From: Halomonas sp. 1513
GTDB taxonomy: Bacteria > Pseudomonadota > Gammaproteobacteria > Pseudomonadales > Halomonadaceae
Assembly (NCBI GenBank): GCA_001971685.1
Contig: CP019326.1
Coordinates: 3,968,001 to 4,032,000, forward strand
Length of the DNA: 64,000 bases
Direction: 5' to 3'
Below are positions 27,773-36,134 of this stretch, one piece after another. Under the pieces are notes generated by a model that did no database searches, had not been told where the DNA came from, and saw only the letters and a program-made list of their open reading frames with translations. The position numbers and the translations under genes were made by a program. Every line of letters starts with the position of its first letter. The stretch's first letter is position 1.

Positions 27773-29077
27773 TCAGCGGTTCATCGCCTGGGGCAGATGC
27801 AGGGCGATCTCCGGGAACAGGTACATCAGCACGATGGCCAGCAGCATCAACAGGAAGAACGGTAGCGTGGCCTTGGTGATGGTGACGATATCCTTGCCGG
27901 TGAGGCCCTGGATCACGAACAGGTTGAAGCCCACCGGTGGCGTGATCTGCGACATCTCCACCACCACCACCAGGTAGATCCCGAACCAGATCAGGTCGAA
28001 ACCGGCGGCACTCACCAGCGGCATGAGAATGGCTGTGACCAGCAGGATCAGCGAGATGCCGTCGAGGAAGCAGCCCATCACCAGCAGCAGCAGGGTCAGC
28101 ATGATCAGCAGCATGGCCGGCGACAGCCCCATCTCACCGATGGTACGGGCCAGCTGCATCGGCACCTGGGTGAAGCCCATCGCCGAGGTCAGGAAGGAGG
28201 CGCCGGCGATGATGAAGGCGATCATGCAAGCGGTACGCACTGCGGCGAACAGCGAGTCCTTGAGGGTGGCCATGTCGAAGCTACCGGTAAGGCGTGCAAT
28301 GACGATGGACAGCACCACGCCGACCGCCGCCGCCTCGGTGGGCGAGGCCAGCCCGCCGTAGATCGACACGATGATGCCGCCGATCAGCAGCAGGATCGGC
28401 ACCAGCGCCCAGGTGTTGCGCAGCTTGTCGACGAAGCTCATCGACGACTCGTCGTAGCCGGTGCGACCCTCGCGGTTACCCTTGAGCAGCGACCACAGCA
28501 CCAGATAGCTCATGAACAGCGCCAGGATCATCAGCCCCGGGCCGATGCCGGCCATGAACAGCCGCGAGATCGACTGCTCGGTGACCACGCCGTAGACGAT
28601 CAGCACGATCGACGGCGGAATCAGCAGCCCCAGGGTCGAGGCGCTGGCCAGGGTGCCGATGGCCATGTTGCTGTCGTAGCCGCGGCGCTCCAGCTCCGGC
28701 AGCGTCATCTTGCCCACCGTGGCGCAGGTCGCCGCCGATGAGCCGCAGACCGCGGCAAACATGCCGCTGCCAATGATATTGGTGTGCAGCAGCCGACCGG
28801 GCAAGCGGTTGAGCCACGGCGACAGGCCGCGGAACATGTTGTCGGCGAGCCCTGAGCGGAACAGGATCTCGCCCATCCAGATGAACATCGGCAAGGCGGT
28901 GAGATCCCAGCCGTAGCTGGCACCCCAGAAGTCCGAGGCGAGGATCGGCCCCGGCGAGAAGGGGCTGAAGAATTCCAGCGCGACCCAGGCGGTGCCGATC
29001 AGCGCGAAGGCGATCCACACCCCGCTGCCGAGCAGCACCGCCAGGGTGATGATGGTAGCCAGGCTCAGTATCAGCAC
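27773..29077 (-). CDS. TRAP transporter large permease (DctM)
   Basis: The 434-residue ion-translocating subunit of a tripartite ATP-independent transporter, with about twelve helices. It includes the DctM hallmark segment FAAVCGSSAATCATVGKMTLPEL near residues 107-130 and GLLIPPSIVLIVYG after it. It starts at a GTG with GGAGA 8 nt upstream, 30 nt after the small permease stop. It is the last gene of the operon LysR-dctP-dctQ-dctM. The neighbouring pxpABC genes suggest 5-oxoproline as substrate. Confidence 0.92.
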   Translation of the reverse strand: MLILSLATIITLAVLLGSGVWIAFALIGTAWVALEFFSPFSPGPILASDFWGASYGWDLTALPMFIWMGEILFRSGLADNMFRGLSPWLNRLPGRLLHTNIIGSGMFAAVCGSSAATCATVGKMTLPELERRGYDSNMAIGTLASASTLGLLIPPSIVLIVYGVVTEQSISRLFMAGIGPGLMILALFMSYLVLWSLLKGNREGRTGYDESSMSFVDKLRNTWALVPILLLIGGIIVSIYGGLASPTEAAAVGVVLSIVIARLTGSFDMATLKDSLFAAVRTACMIAFIIAGASFLTSAMGFTQVPMQLARTIGEMGLSPAMLLIMLTLLLLVMGCFLDGISLILLVTAILMPLVSAAGFDLIWFGIYLVVVVEMSQITPPVGFNLFVIQGLTGKDIVTITKATLPFFLLMLLAIVLMYLFPEIALHLPQAMNR

Positions 29078-29107
29078 GTGAGTGTCTCCAGATTAGCGGG
29101 CATGGGC

Positions 29108-29671
29108 TCAGCGCACCTCGCTGTCGTCGGTGGCGGTGGCTTCGCGAAAGCTCGCGGGGTCGCGGGCGGCGATACGCAGCGCCATCAGCAGGGCTTCGGC
29201 TAGCGCCAGGCACAGCAGCCCCACGCTGGTGGCCAGCACCGTCTGCGGAATCCACAGCGGGATCGACAGGAACCCCGAGGAGACGTCGTTGTACTGCAGG
29301 CTCTCGCGGGCCAGCTCGATCAGGCCATAGCCCAGCAGCAGGCTGATCGCCAGGGCCACGATCAGGCCAAACACCTCGAACCACACGCGTATGGCCGAGG
29401 GCAGGCGCGAGATCAGCAGGGTCACGCGGATGTGCGCGTGATGGACGAAGGTGTAGGCCAGGCCGAGGAAGGTCGCCCCGACCAGCAGGTAGGCGGCGAT
29501 CTCGGAGACCCCGGTGATGCTCAGCCCCAGCCGGCGCAGGCCGACCAGCACCAGCAGCGCGTCGACCACCCGGAAGGTGACCTGCAGCGCGATCAGGGTG
29601 CAGATCGTCACCATGCACGCCGCCGCGCCCCAGGCCCCGAGGCGGTAGAGCTTGTCGAATTTGAAGGTCAT
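29108..29671 (-). CDS. TRAP transporter small permease (DctQ)
   Basis: A 187-residue four-helix membrane subunit that pairs with DctM. Helices are near residues 13-35, 55-75, 95-115 and 142-165. The segment EIAAYLLVGATFLGLAYTF followed by HHAHIRV is the conserved DctQ core (His-x-R after the second helix). It lies between the binding-protein gene, which ends in a hairpin, and dctM. Confidence 0.9.
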   Translation of the reverse strand: MTFKFDKLYRLGAWGAAACMVTICTLIALQVTFRVVDALLVLVGLRRLGLSITGVSEIAAYLLVGATFLGLAYTFVHHAHIRVTLLISRLPSAIRVWFEVFGLIVALAISLLLGYGLIELARESLQYNDVSSGFLSIPLWIPQTVLATSVGLLCLALAEALLMALRIAARDPASFREATATDDSEVR

Positions 29672-29703
29672 GGTCGCAGTCTCGATGAGTGCGTGGGCGA
29701 GAC

Positions 29704-29728
29704 GGGGCAGCGGCAGGACCGCTGCCCC
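29704..29728 (-). terminator. Intercistronic hairpin after the TRAP binding-protein gene
   Basis: A perfect 10-bp stem, GGGGCAGCGG and CCGCTGCCCC with a 5-nt loop, in the 78-nt gap between dctP and dctQ, without a T tract. Such hairpins commonly protect the upstream mRNA or attenuate transcription so that the binding protein is made in excess over the permeases. Confidence 0.65.
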
Positions 29729-29749
29729 GGCAGGCAGACTGGCTAAGGC

Positions 29750-30742
29750 TTAGTTGTCGAGCCCGGCGCGATACTCCTCGAGTACCTGCTGGGCCTCGTC
29801 GCTGGCACGCTCCAGCCAGTCCTCGAACAGCTTATCGCCGGCCGCCTGCAGCGCTGCGGCAACCGCCTCGTTGGGCTCGGAGATGGTGATGCCGTTCTCC
29901 TCGAGCACCGCGGCGCTGGTATCGCCATCCTCACGGCTCATCTGCCAGCCGCGCTCTTCGGCACGCGCCGCCGCTTCCAGTACGGCCTCCTGGGTCGCCT
30001 CATCGAGGCGGTCGAAGGCGCGCTGATTGATGAAGATGATGTTCTTGGGCAGCCACAGGTTGGCGTCGGTGTAGTGGTCGACGTAGTCCCAGGCGGTCAT
30101 CGAGTTGCCGGTGGAGACCGAGGTGATCATGGCGTCCACGCGCCCGGTGCTGAAGGCGGTGGGGATGTCCGACTCTTCGGTCTCGGTGGGATTACCGCCG
30201 AGGTTCTGCACGAAGCGCTGGGTGTTGATGTTGGGCGCCCGCACTCGCAAGCCTTCGAACTGCTCAGGGTCGGTCAGCTCGTCGGCGGTGTAGATGCCCT
30301 GGGCCGGCCAGGACACGGCGTAGAGCGGCATGATGCCTTCTTCTGCGAACAGCTCGGTGATCAGCGGCTTGGTGGCCTCCCACAGCGCGAAGGCCTCGTC
30401 ATAGCTGCCGGCCACCCCGGGCAGGGTGTCGACTTCGAAGATCGGATCGTCGTTGGAGAGCACCGACATGAACACCTCGCCGGCCTCGATGGTCCCGCGC
30501 CGCACCGACGGCTTGATCTCGCCGTGGGCAACCAGCGAGCCGCCGCTGTGCACGTTGATGGTCAACTCGCCGTCGGTGGCCTCGGCCACGTCCTCGGCGA
30601 ACTGCTTGGTGTTCTGGGTATGGAAGCTGGCATCGCCGTAGGGCGTGGCCATGGTCCATTCGGCGGCCTGGGCGGTAGCCGCCGCGGCCAGGCTGCAAGC
30701 GGTGACCAGCAGCAGCGGGGTAGCGATTGTCTTGCGCATCAT
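29750..30742 (-). CDS. TRAP transporter periplasmic substrate-binding protein (DctP)
   Basis: A 330-residue binding protein. The signal peptide ends ATAQA-AEW (about residue 26). The mature protein begins WTMATPYGDASFHTQN and continues with the DctP fold, including the Arg region EGLRVRAPNINTQRF (substrate carboxylate-binding Arg) near residue 167. The start is the first of two adjacent ATGs (30742), with AGAGG 6 nt upstream. It follows the LysR stop by 14 nt, so regulator and transporter are one unit. Binding proteins of this family that bind pyroglutamate are known in Bordetella (DctP6/DctP7), consistent with the adjacent 5-oxoprolinase genes. Confidence 0.88.
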   Translation of the reverse strand: MMRKTIATPLLLVTACSLAAAATAQAAEWTMATPYGDASFHTQNTKQFAEDVAEATDGELTINVHSGGSLVAHGEIKPSVRRGTIEAGEVFMSVLSNDDPIFEVDTLPGVAGSYDEAFALWEATKPLITELFAEEGIMPLYAVSWPAQGIYTADELTDPEQFEGLRVRAPNINTQRFVQNLGGNPTETEESDIPTAFSTGRVDAMITSVSTGNSMTAWDYVDHYTDANLWLPKNIIFINQRAFDRLDEATQEAVLEAAARAEERGWQMSREDGDTSAAVLEENGITISEPNEAVAAALQAAGDKLFEDWLERASDEAQQVLEEYRAGLDN

Positions 30743-30756
30743 AAAAGACCTCTTGT

Positions 30757-31743
30757 TCAAGTTGATGGTCGTACTGGGTGGATAATGGACGCCGGGGCGG
30801 GATGCACCCAGCGTACCGCGAAGGCGGGGTCCGCCATGTCCTCGCGGCGACCCTCGGCATAGGCCGCAGCGCACTGCTGAGCCAGCTGCCCGACGCCGCG
30901 ACAGAAGCGTGGATGATTGGCCTGGCGCCAGATTACATCGTAGTGCATGGCCGGCAGCGGGTCCGGCAGCGCCAGGCGGTACAGATCACCGCGCCGCCAC
31001 TCGTCAAGCACCGTGGCCACCGGCAGGGCGCCGATGCCCAGCCCCTCCATGGTCATCCTCACGATGGTCATCAGCGTGTTGACGCTATGAATACGCGGGC
31101 TATCCAGCCCCTGATCGGCAAGATAGTCGACCAGCTCTTCATAGGGCCTGGCCTTCTTGCCGAAGGAAATGAACGGCAGGCTGGCCATCCAATCAGCGGG
31201 GGTGGCACCGAGCTTTTCCGCCTGGCGAGGCGATACGAACATGCCCATTTCATAAGGATTGAGCGGCATCTGGTCGATCTGGTCAGCCGGCAGATAGCCA
31301 TTCATTGCCAACAGAATATCCAGATCGTTGTTGATCAGTCGCCGATTGACCGCCGGCGAGTAATCTACCGTCAACTCGATGGTCAGCCGCGGATAGCGCT
31401 CGGTAAGTTGGCGCATGAAATCGGGAAACCAGCTGTGGGCGATGGTCTCGATGGTGCCTAGTCTTAGCGGCGCCGAGAAGGCGTCGTCGCTGTCGAACAA
31501 GGCCATCGCCGCATCGCGCTGCTCGAGCATTCGCTCGGCGTGCAGAAAGAATTCGCGACCGCGCATGGTCGGCTGAATGGGCCGCATCGAGCGCTCCAAC
31601 AGCAGCTCGCCCACCGTGCTCTCCAGGCGAGAAATACGCTCCGAGACGGAGGGCTGAGTCAGGTGAAGCCTGGCCGCCGCCTTGCGAAAGGAGCCTAGCT
31701 TTACCGCCCAGACAAAGGCTTCGAGCTCCTTGAAATCGAGCAT
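30757..31743 (-). CDS. LysR-family transcriptional regulator
   Basis: A 328-residue LysR regulator. The N-terminal helix-turn-helix is FVWAVKLGSFRKAAARLHLTQ continued by PSVSERISRLE (residues 10-40). The effector domain begins near residue 90 (LRLGTIETIAHSWFPDFM) and ends near 295. The C-terminal tail is longer than usual. It precedes dctP by 14 nt on the same strand and is divergent from pxpA, so it likely controls both the TRAP transporter and the 5-oxoprolinase genes. Its effector is unproven; pyroglutamate is a natural guess. Confidence 0.88.
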   Translation of the reverse strand: MLDFKELEAFVWAVKLGSFRKAAARLHLTQPSVSERISRLESTVGELLLERSMRPIQPTMRGREFFLHAERMLEQRDAAMALFDSDDAFSAPLRLGTIETIAHSWFPDFMRQLTERYPRLTIELTVDYSPAVNRRLINNDLDILLAMNGYLPADQIDQMPLNPYEMGMFVSPRQAEKLGATPADWMASLPFISFGKKARPYEELVDYLADQGLDSPRIHSVNTLMTIVRMTMEGLGIGALPVATVLDEWRRGDLYRLALPDPLPAMHYDVIWRQANHPRFCRGVGQLAQQCAAAYAEGRREDMADPAFAVRWVHPAPASIIHPVRPST

Positions 31744-32079
31744 ATTACCGATCTCGACTCAGGCCCTTGGAGGCAAAAATGGAGTAGAAAGGGCTATCGA
31801 ATTCATCTGTCACTCCACGGATAGCACTAAACAAGCGGAAGCTTTTATCGATGCCAACAGCGCTCCGCGATTAGCGCCTGTTGTTGATGTTGTAAGCACA
31901 CACGTTAATTAATTGATAATCCTCTCGTGCCGCGACGTCAACCATTTTTCCACCCAATAACAACATGATAGAAGCTGCCGATATTCAATATCGCCAAAAA
32001 CGATTGGCACTCGAGGAGTCGAGTTCATATATTGGTGTTCATGTCCGGATAACCTTCTTCAATAATAACAGGAGTCTTC
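31744..32079. promoter_or_regulatory. Divergent control region between LysR-TRAP and pxpABC
   Basis: 336 bp without a gene, AT-richer than its surroundings. It contains a perfect 7-bp inverted repeat around a single base, CGATATT-C-AATATCG at 31979-31993, about 87 nt before the pxpA start, which is a likely operator. The segment 31905-31925 (TTAATTAATTGATAA) is promoter-like. The pxpA ribosome site AGGAG is at its end. LysR autoregulation and activation of pxpABC could both use this region. Confidence 0.55.
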
Positions 32080-32832
32080 ATGGCCATTCCCCTGCTCAAC
32101 TGCGACATGGGCGAGAGCTTCGGCAACTGGACCCTGGGCATGGACGCCGAGGCCATGCCCTATGTCGACTGCGCCAACATCGCCTGCGGCTTCCACGCCT
32201 CCGACCCCCACGTGATGCGCCGCACCGTGTCACTGGCCGCCGAGCACGGGGTGCGCATCGGCGCCCATCCCGGCTACCCCGACCTGATGGGCTTCGGCCG
32301 CCGCTCGATGGCCTGCACGCCCGCCGAGGCCGAAGACCTGGTGCTCTACCAGGTCGGTGCGCTGGCCGGCATCTGCCAGGCCGAGGGCATCCGGCTGCAC
32401 TACATCAAGCCCCACGGCGCGCTGTACAACGACATGGCCCGCGATCCGGCGCTGCTGGAGGGCGTCATGCGCGCGGTACGCGCCTACGACGCCAGCCTGC
32501 CGCTGATGCTGATGTCCACCGCCGACCCTGCGCCGAGCCGCGAACTGGCGGCGCGCATGGGCGTGACGATCTGGTTCGAGACCTTCGCCGACCGCGCCTA
32601 CGATGGCAACGGCCACCTCGCCTCGCGGCGCCTGCCGAATGCCGTGCATCACGACCAGGCGACCATCGTCGGCCAGGCCATGGCGCTGGCCAAGGGCGAA
32701 TCGCTCACCGCGCTGGATGGCACCGTGCTGCAGCTGCCCAGCGACACCCTCTGCGTGCACGGCGACAATCCCGAGTCGGTGGCCGCGGTGCGCGCCATCC
32801 GCGAGGCCTTCCAGGCGCTGGAGCAGGCGTGA
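32080..32832 (+). CDS. pxpA: 5-oxoprolinase subunit A (LamB/YcsF family)
   Basis: One of three subunits of the ATP-dependent prokaryotic 5-oxoprolinase, which opens pyroglutamate to glutamate. The 250-residue protein begins with the family signature [18 protein letters not shown] (residues 5-22) and continues [33 protein letters not shown] and [12 protein letters not shown], all diagnostic of YcsF/PxpA. AGGAG lies before the ATG. The stop overlaps the pxpB GTG start by 4 nt. Confidence 0.95.
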   Translation: MAIPLLNCDMGESFGNWTLGMDAEAMPYVDCANIACGFHASDPHVMRRTVSLAAEHGVRIGAHPGYPDLMGFGRRSMACTPAEAEDLVLYQVGALAGICQAEGIRLHYIKPHGALYNDMARDPALLEGVMRAVRAYDASLPLMLMSTADPAPSRELAARMGVTIWFETFADRAYDGNGHLASRRLPNAVHHDQATIVGQAMALAKGESLTALDGTVLQLPSDTLCVHGDNPESVAAVRAIREAFQALEQA

Positions 32833-33533
32833 CGCCGCGAATCGACACCACCGCCATGGATGCCCTGATGGTGCGCCTGTTCGACGCCATCGATGAGTCC
32901 AACATGGCCTGGATCATGGCCGCCGACCGCGCCCTGCGCGACGCCTTCGGCGCGGCGCTGATCGATCTGGTGCCCTCCTATACCACTCTGCTGGTGCACT
33001 ACGACTGCCAGCGGCTCGGCCACCCAGAGGCGCGCAGGCGTGCTTTCGAGGCCCTGGATGGCCTGCAGCCCGCCGATACCCAGAGTGGACAGCTTCACCA
33101 GATCCCGGTGTGGTACGACGAGAGCGTGGGACCGGAACTGCCGCGGGTGGCCAAGCGCGCCGGCCTCGACGTCGAGGCGTTGATCGCGCGTCACTGCAGC
33201 CACGACTACTGCGTGTTCGCGCTGGGCTTCGCCCCCGGCTACGGCTTCATGGGGCTGGTCGACGAGGCGCTAGCCACGCCACGGCTCGACACCCCACGGC
33301 GCAAGGTCGCCGCCGGCAGCGTCGGCATCGCCGATCGCCAGACGGCCATCTACCCGCTGCTCTCCCCCGGCGGCTGGAACATCCTCGGCCGCACCGCGGT
33401 GCCGCTGTTCGAGCACGCGCGGCGCGGCGAGCCGCTGCTGCGGCCCGGCGACAAGGTCCGCTTCAAGGCCGTTTCACGCGCCGAGTTCGAAGCCGACGGC
33501 GGCGATACCACGCCGCTGGAGGAGCGCCCATGA
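32829..33533 (+). CDS. pxpB: 5-oxoprolinase subunit B (KipI family)
   Basis: A 234-residue subunit of the PxpABC complex. It starts at a GTG that overlaps the pxpA stop. The conserved KipI/AHS1 features are [10 protein letters not shown] near residue 50, HQIPVWYD, and the strongly conserved [17 protein letters not shown] then [22 protein letters not shown] (across residues 135-180). AHS1 and AHS2 are fused in urea-amidolyase-type proteins; here they are separate genes. It is coupled to pxpC through an ATGA overlap. Confidence 0.94.
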   Translation: MTPRIDTTAMDALMVRLFDAIDESNMAWIMAADRALRDAFGAALIDLVPSYTTLLVHYDCQRLGHPEARRRAFEALDGLQPADTQSGQLHQIPVWYDESVGPELPRVAKRAGLDVEALIARHCSHDYCVFALGFAPGYGFMGLVDEALATPRLDTPRRKVAAGSVGIADRQTAIYPLLSPGGWNILGRTAVPLFEHARRGEPLLRPGDKVRFKAVSRAEFEADGGDTTPLEERP

Positions 33534-34459
33534 GCGACGGCATGGTGGTCAAGCAGGCCGGCCCTCTGGCGCTGGTCCAGGACGCTGGGCGCTTCGGCGT
33601 GCGCCACCTGGGGGTGACCCAGGGCGGCGCCGCCGACTGGATCTCGTTTCGCTGGGCCAACTGGCTGCTCGGCAACCCCCTCGACAGCGCCGCGCTGGAG
33701 ATCGTCATGGGCGGGGGCCTGACCCTGGAGGTGGAGCGCGCCACTCGACTGGCGCTGGTCGGCGCCGATCTCGGCGCGACCCTCGACGATGCGCCGCTCG
33801 CCCCCGGCACCAGCTTCAGCGTGCGCCCCGGCCAGCGGCTGGTGTTCCGCCAGCCGCTGGCCGGGCTGCGCGCCTACCTGGCGTTCCCCGGCGGCCTCGA
33901 GGCACCCATGGTGCTGGGCAGTCGCGCCTGTACCGCCCGCGAGCGCCTGGGTGGCCTGCACGACGACGGCCAGCCGCTGATCGCCGGCGACCGCCTGACC
34001 TGGCCCGGCGACGCCCCCGCCGAACGCCAGCTGCCCGAGGGCGCCGCGCCGCGCATGCCCACCCCGGGCTGCCGGCTGGCGCTGGTACCCGGTGCGCAGG
34101 TCGCCCACTTCAGCGGGGCCAGCCTGTTCCGCGCCTTCAACATGGCATGGCGGGTCGACAACCGCGCCGACCGCATGGGCGTGCGACTGACCGGCCCTGC
34201 GCTGCGCTGCTCACTGCGCGGCATGGTCTCGGAGGGCATTCCGCTGGGGGCGGTACAGGTGCCCGCCGATGGCCAGCCCATCGTGCTGCTCAACGACCGC
34301 CAGACCATCGGCGGCTACCCACGGCTAGGCGCCCTTACGCCCACGGCCTGCGCCACCCTCGCCCAGTGCCTGCCGGGCACCGAGGTGGGCCTGATGCCGG
34401 CTTCGCCCGGCCAGGCACAGGAGGCGCATCTGCGCCAGCTGAGGGCGTGGCGCGACTAG
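33530..34459 (+). CDS. pxpC: 5-oxoprolinase subunit C (KipA family)
   Basis: A 309-residue AHS2-domain subunit. Typical segments are LALVQDAGRFGVRHLGVTQGG (split at residues 10-30), the Leu-rich LALVGADLGATLDDAPLAPG, RAYLAFPGGLEAPMVLGSRA, MGVRLTGPALRC and VLLNDRQTIGGYPRLGALTPT near the end. It completes PxpABC; all three stop/start pairs overlap, so expression is coupled. The operon ends 190 nt before an unrelated ABC-transporter gene. Confidence 0.94.
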   Translation: MSDGMVVKQAGPLALVQDAGRFGVRHLGVTQGGAADWISFRWANWLLGNPLDSAALEIVMGGGLTLEVERATRLALVGADLGATLDDAPLAPGTSFSVRPGQRLVFRQPLAGLRAYLAFPGGLEAPMVLGSRACTARERLGGLHDDGQPLIAGDRLTWPGDAPAERQLPEGAAPRMPTPGCRLALVPGAQVAHFSGASLFRAFNMAWRVDNRADRMGVRLTGPALRCSLRGMVSEGIPLGAVQVPADGQPIVLLNDRQTIGGYPRLGALTPTACATLAQCLPGTEVGLMPASPGQAQEAHLRQLRAWRD

Positions 34460-34515
34460 AATTTTATCTATTTTTCAATGCTCTACATGCATCACCGCAA
34501 ACCGCCCCGCCAATC

Positions 34516-34534
34516 CAATGTGGGTTTCGGATAG
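34516..34534 (+). repeat. 19-bp repeat, copy 1 (upstream of livG-like gene)
   Basis: CAATGTGGGTTTCGGATAG occurs here and, identically and in the same orientation, at 36941-36959. This copy ends 117 nt before the start of the first ABC ATPase gene. The bases after both copies are also alike (GACGTGCGCT here, TCGTGTGCT there). It probably marks a binding site of the nearby AraC-type regulator. On the minus strand it also reads LSETHI within a 26-codon frame at 34475-34555. Confidence 0.75.
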
Positions 34535-34651
34535 TTTGACGTGCGCTATGGTCATGGCGAAAACACCCCGCATGCACCATAACTGAAGGGCCGGGCGAGA
34601 CCGTTCGGCAGCCAATACGCACCGATAACGACAACAGTGGCGGAGCCTGTG

Positions 34652-35407
34652 ATGCCAGAGGCAATCATCGAGACCACCGGCCTGACCAAGAGCTTCAAGG
34701 GCTTCAAGGCGGTCAACGACATTTCATTTCAGGTGCTGCCGGGCACCATCCACGCCATGATCGGCGCCAACGGCGCCGGCAAGACGACCTGTTTCAATCT
34801 GCTCACCAAGTTCCTGGCCCCCACCAGCGGCCAGATCCTGTTCAAGGGCCAGGATATCACCGCCCTCAAGCCGGATCAGATCGCCCGCCTGGGCCTGGTG
34901 CGCTCGTTCCAGATCTCGGCGGTGTTCGGCCGCCTGACCGCGCTGGAGAACGTCAAGCTGGCGCTGCAGCGCCACCGCGGTGAATCCTACGATTTCTGGG
35001 GCTCGCACCGGCGTCTCGACCACCAGCGACAGCGTGCCGAGGAGCTGCTCGACGACGTCGGCCTGGGCGATGTGGTCGACACCCCCGCTGCCGAACTGCC
35101 CTACGGCCGCAAGCGCGCCCTTGAGCTGGCCACGACCCTGGCCCTGGACCCGCAGTTGATGCTGCTCGACGAACCGCTGGCCGGCATGGGCACCGAGGAC
35201 GTCGGCCGCATTGCCGCGCTTATTCGCCGCGTGGCCGAGGGGCGTACCGTGCTGATGGTGGAGCACAACCTCGGCGTGGTCGCCGAGCTGTGCGACCGGA
35301 TTACCGTGCTGGCCCGCGGTGAGGTGCTGGTGGAGGGCGACTACGCCACGGTGTCCAAGGATCCGCGAGTCATCGAATCCTATATCGGAGGTGCCGCCCA
35401 TGGCTGA
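34652..35407 (+). CDS. Branched-chain-type ABC transporter ATPase, set 1 (LivG-like)
   Basis: A 251-residue HAAT-family ATPase. Walker A is GANGAGKTT (about residues 38-46) and Walker B LMLLDEPLAGMG. Its signature region reads LPYGRKRALELATTLA in place of LSGGQ, which is usual for LivG. It carries the LivG-type insertion around 95-130 (LALQRHRGESYDFWGSHRRLD). The ATG at 34652 has GGAG 6 nt upstream; a GTG at 34637 is less likely. It overlaps the LivF-like gene by 8 nt. The binding protein and permeases of this set lie beyond the AraC gene, from 37087. The substrate is not an ordinary branched-chain amino acid to judge from the catabolic genes between the two transporters. Confidence 0.88.
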   Translation: MPEAIIETTGLTKSFKGFKAVNDISFQVLPGTIHAMIGANGAGKTTCFNLLTKFLAPTSGQILFKGQDITALKPDQIARLGLVRSFQISAVFGRLTALENVKLALQRHRGESYDFWGSHRRLDHQRQRAEELLDDVGLGDVVDTPAAELPYGRKRALELATTLALDPQLMLLDEPLAGMGTEDVGRIAALIRRVAEGRTVLMVEHNLGVVAELCDRITVLARGEVLVEGDYATVSKDPRVIESYIGGAAHG

Positions 35408-36128
35408 CGCAGCGCTCGATCAGCAGCCGGCGACGATGCTCAGCATTCGCGGCCTGAACGCCTGGTACGGCGAGAGCCACGTGCTCCACGGCATCGATCT
35501 CGAGGTACCCGAAGGCCAGGTGGTGACGCTGCTGGGCCGTAATGGCGCCGGCAAGTCCACCACCCTGAAGTCGATCATGGGCATCGTGCCCAGGCGTGAA
35601 GGTAGCATCCGCCTGCAAGGCGTCGAGACCGTCACCCGGCGGCCCTACCATATCGCCCGCCAAGGGATCGCCTTCTGCCCCGAGGACCGCGGCATCTACG
35701 CCACCCTGGACGTGCGCGAGAACCTCGAGCTGCCGCGCCGCATCAATTCGAGCGGTCTCTCCACCGAGCAGATCCTCGACCTCTTCCCCAACCTGCGTGA
35801 ACGCCTGCACAGCCCCGGCTCCAAGCTCTCCGGCGGCGAGCAGCAGATGCTGGCGATCGGCCGCATCCTGCGCACCGGGGCGCGCTTTCTGCTCCTCGAC
35901 GAGCCCACCGAGGGCCTGGCACCGGCCATCGTCGAGCAGATCGGCGACACCATCCGCCACCTCAAGACCCAGGGCTACACCATCCTGCTGGTGGAGCAGA
36001 ACCTGCGCTTCGCGATGTCGCTGGCCGACCACCACTACCTGGTCGACCACGGCCAGGTGGTGGCCAGCTACGACCGCCAGAGCATCGACCACAACGCCGA
36101 CGCGCTGCTGGCCCGGCTCGGCGTCTGA
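35400..36128 (+). CDS. Branched-chain-type ABC transporter ATPase, set 1 (LivF-like)
   Basis: A 242-residue second ATPase of the importer. Walker A is GRNGAGKST (about residues 47-55). The LivF hallmark FCPEDRGIYATLDVRENLEL follows, then signature LSGGEQQMLAIGR, Walker B LLLDEPTEGLAP and H-loop LLVEQNLRFAM. It starts inside the LivG-like gene. The next gene (AraC regulator) is convergent, stop to stop 6 nt apart. Confidence 0.88.
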   Translation: MADAALDQQPATMLSIRGLNAWYGESHVLHGIDLEVPEGQVVTLLGRNGAGKSTTLKSIMGIVPRREGSIRLQGVETVTRRPYHIARQGIAFCPEDRGIYATLDVRENLELPRRINSSGLSTEQILDLFPNLRERLHSPGSKLSGGEQQMLAIGRILRTGARFLLLDEPTEGLAPAIVEQIGDTIRHLKTQGYTILLVEQNLRFAMSLADHHYLVDHGQVVASYDRQSIDHNADALLARLGV

Positions 36129-36134
36129 CCGCAC

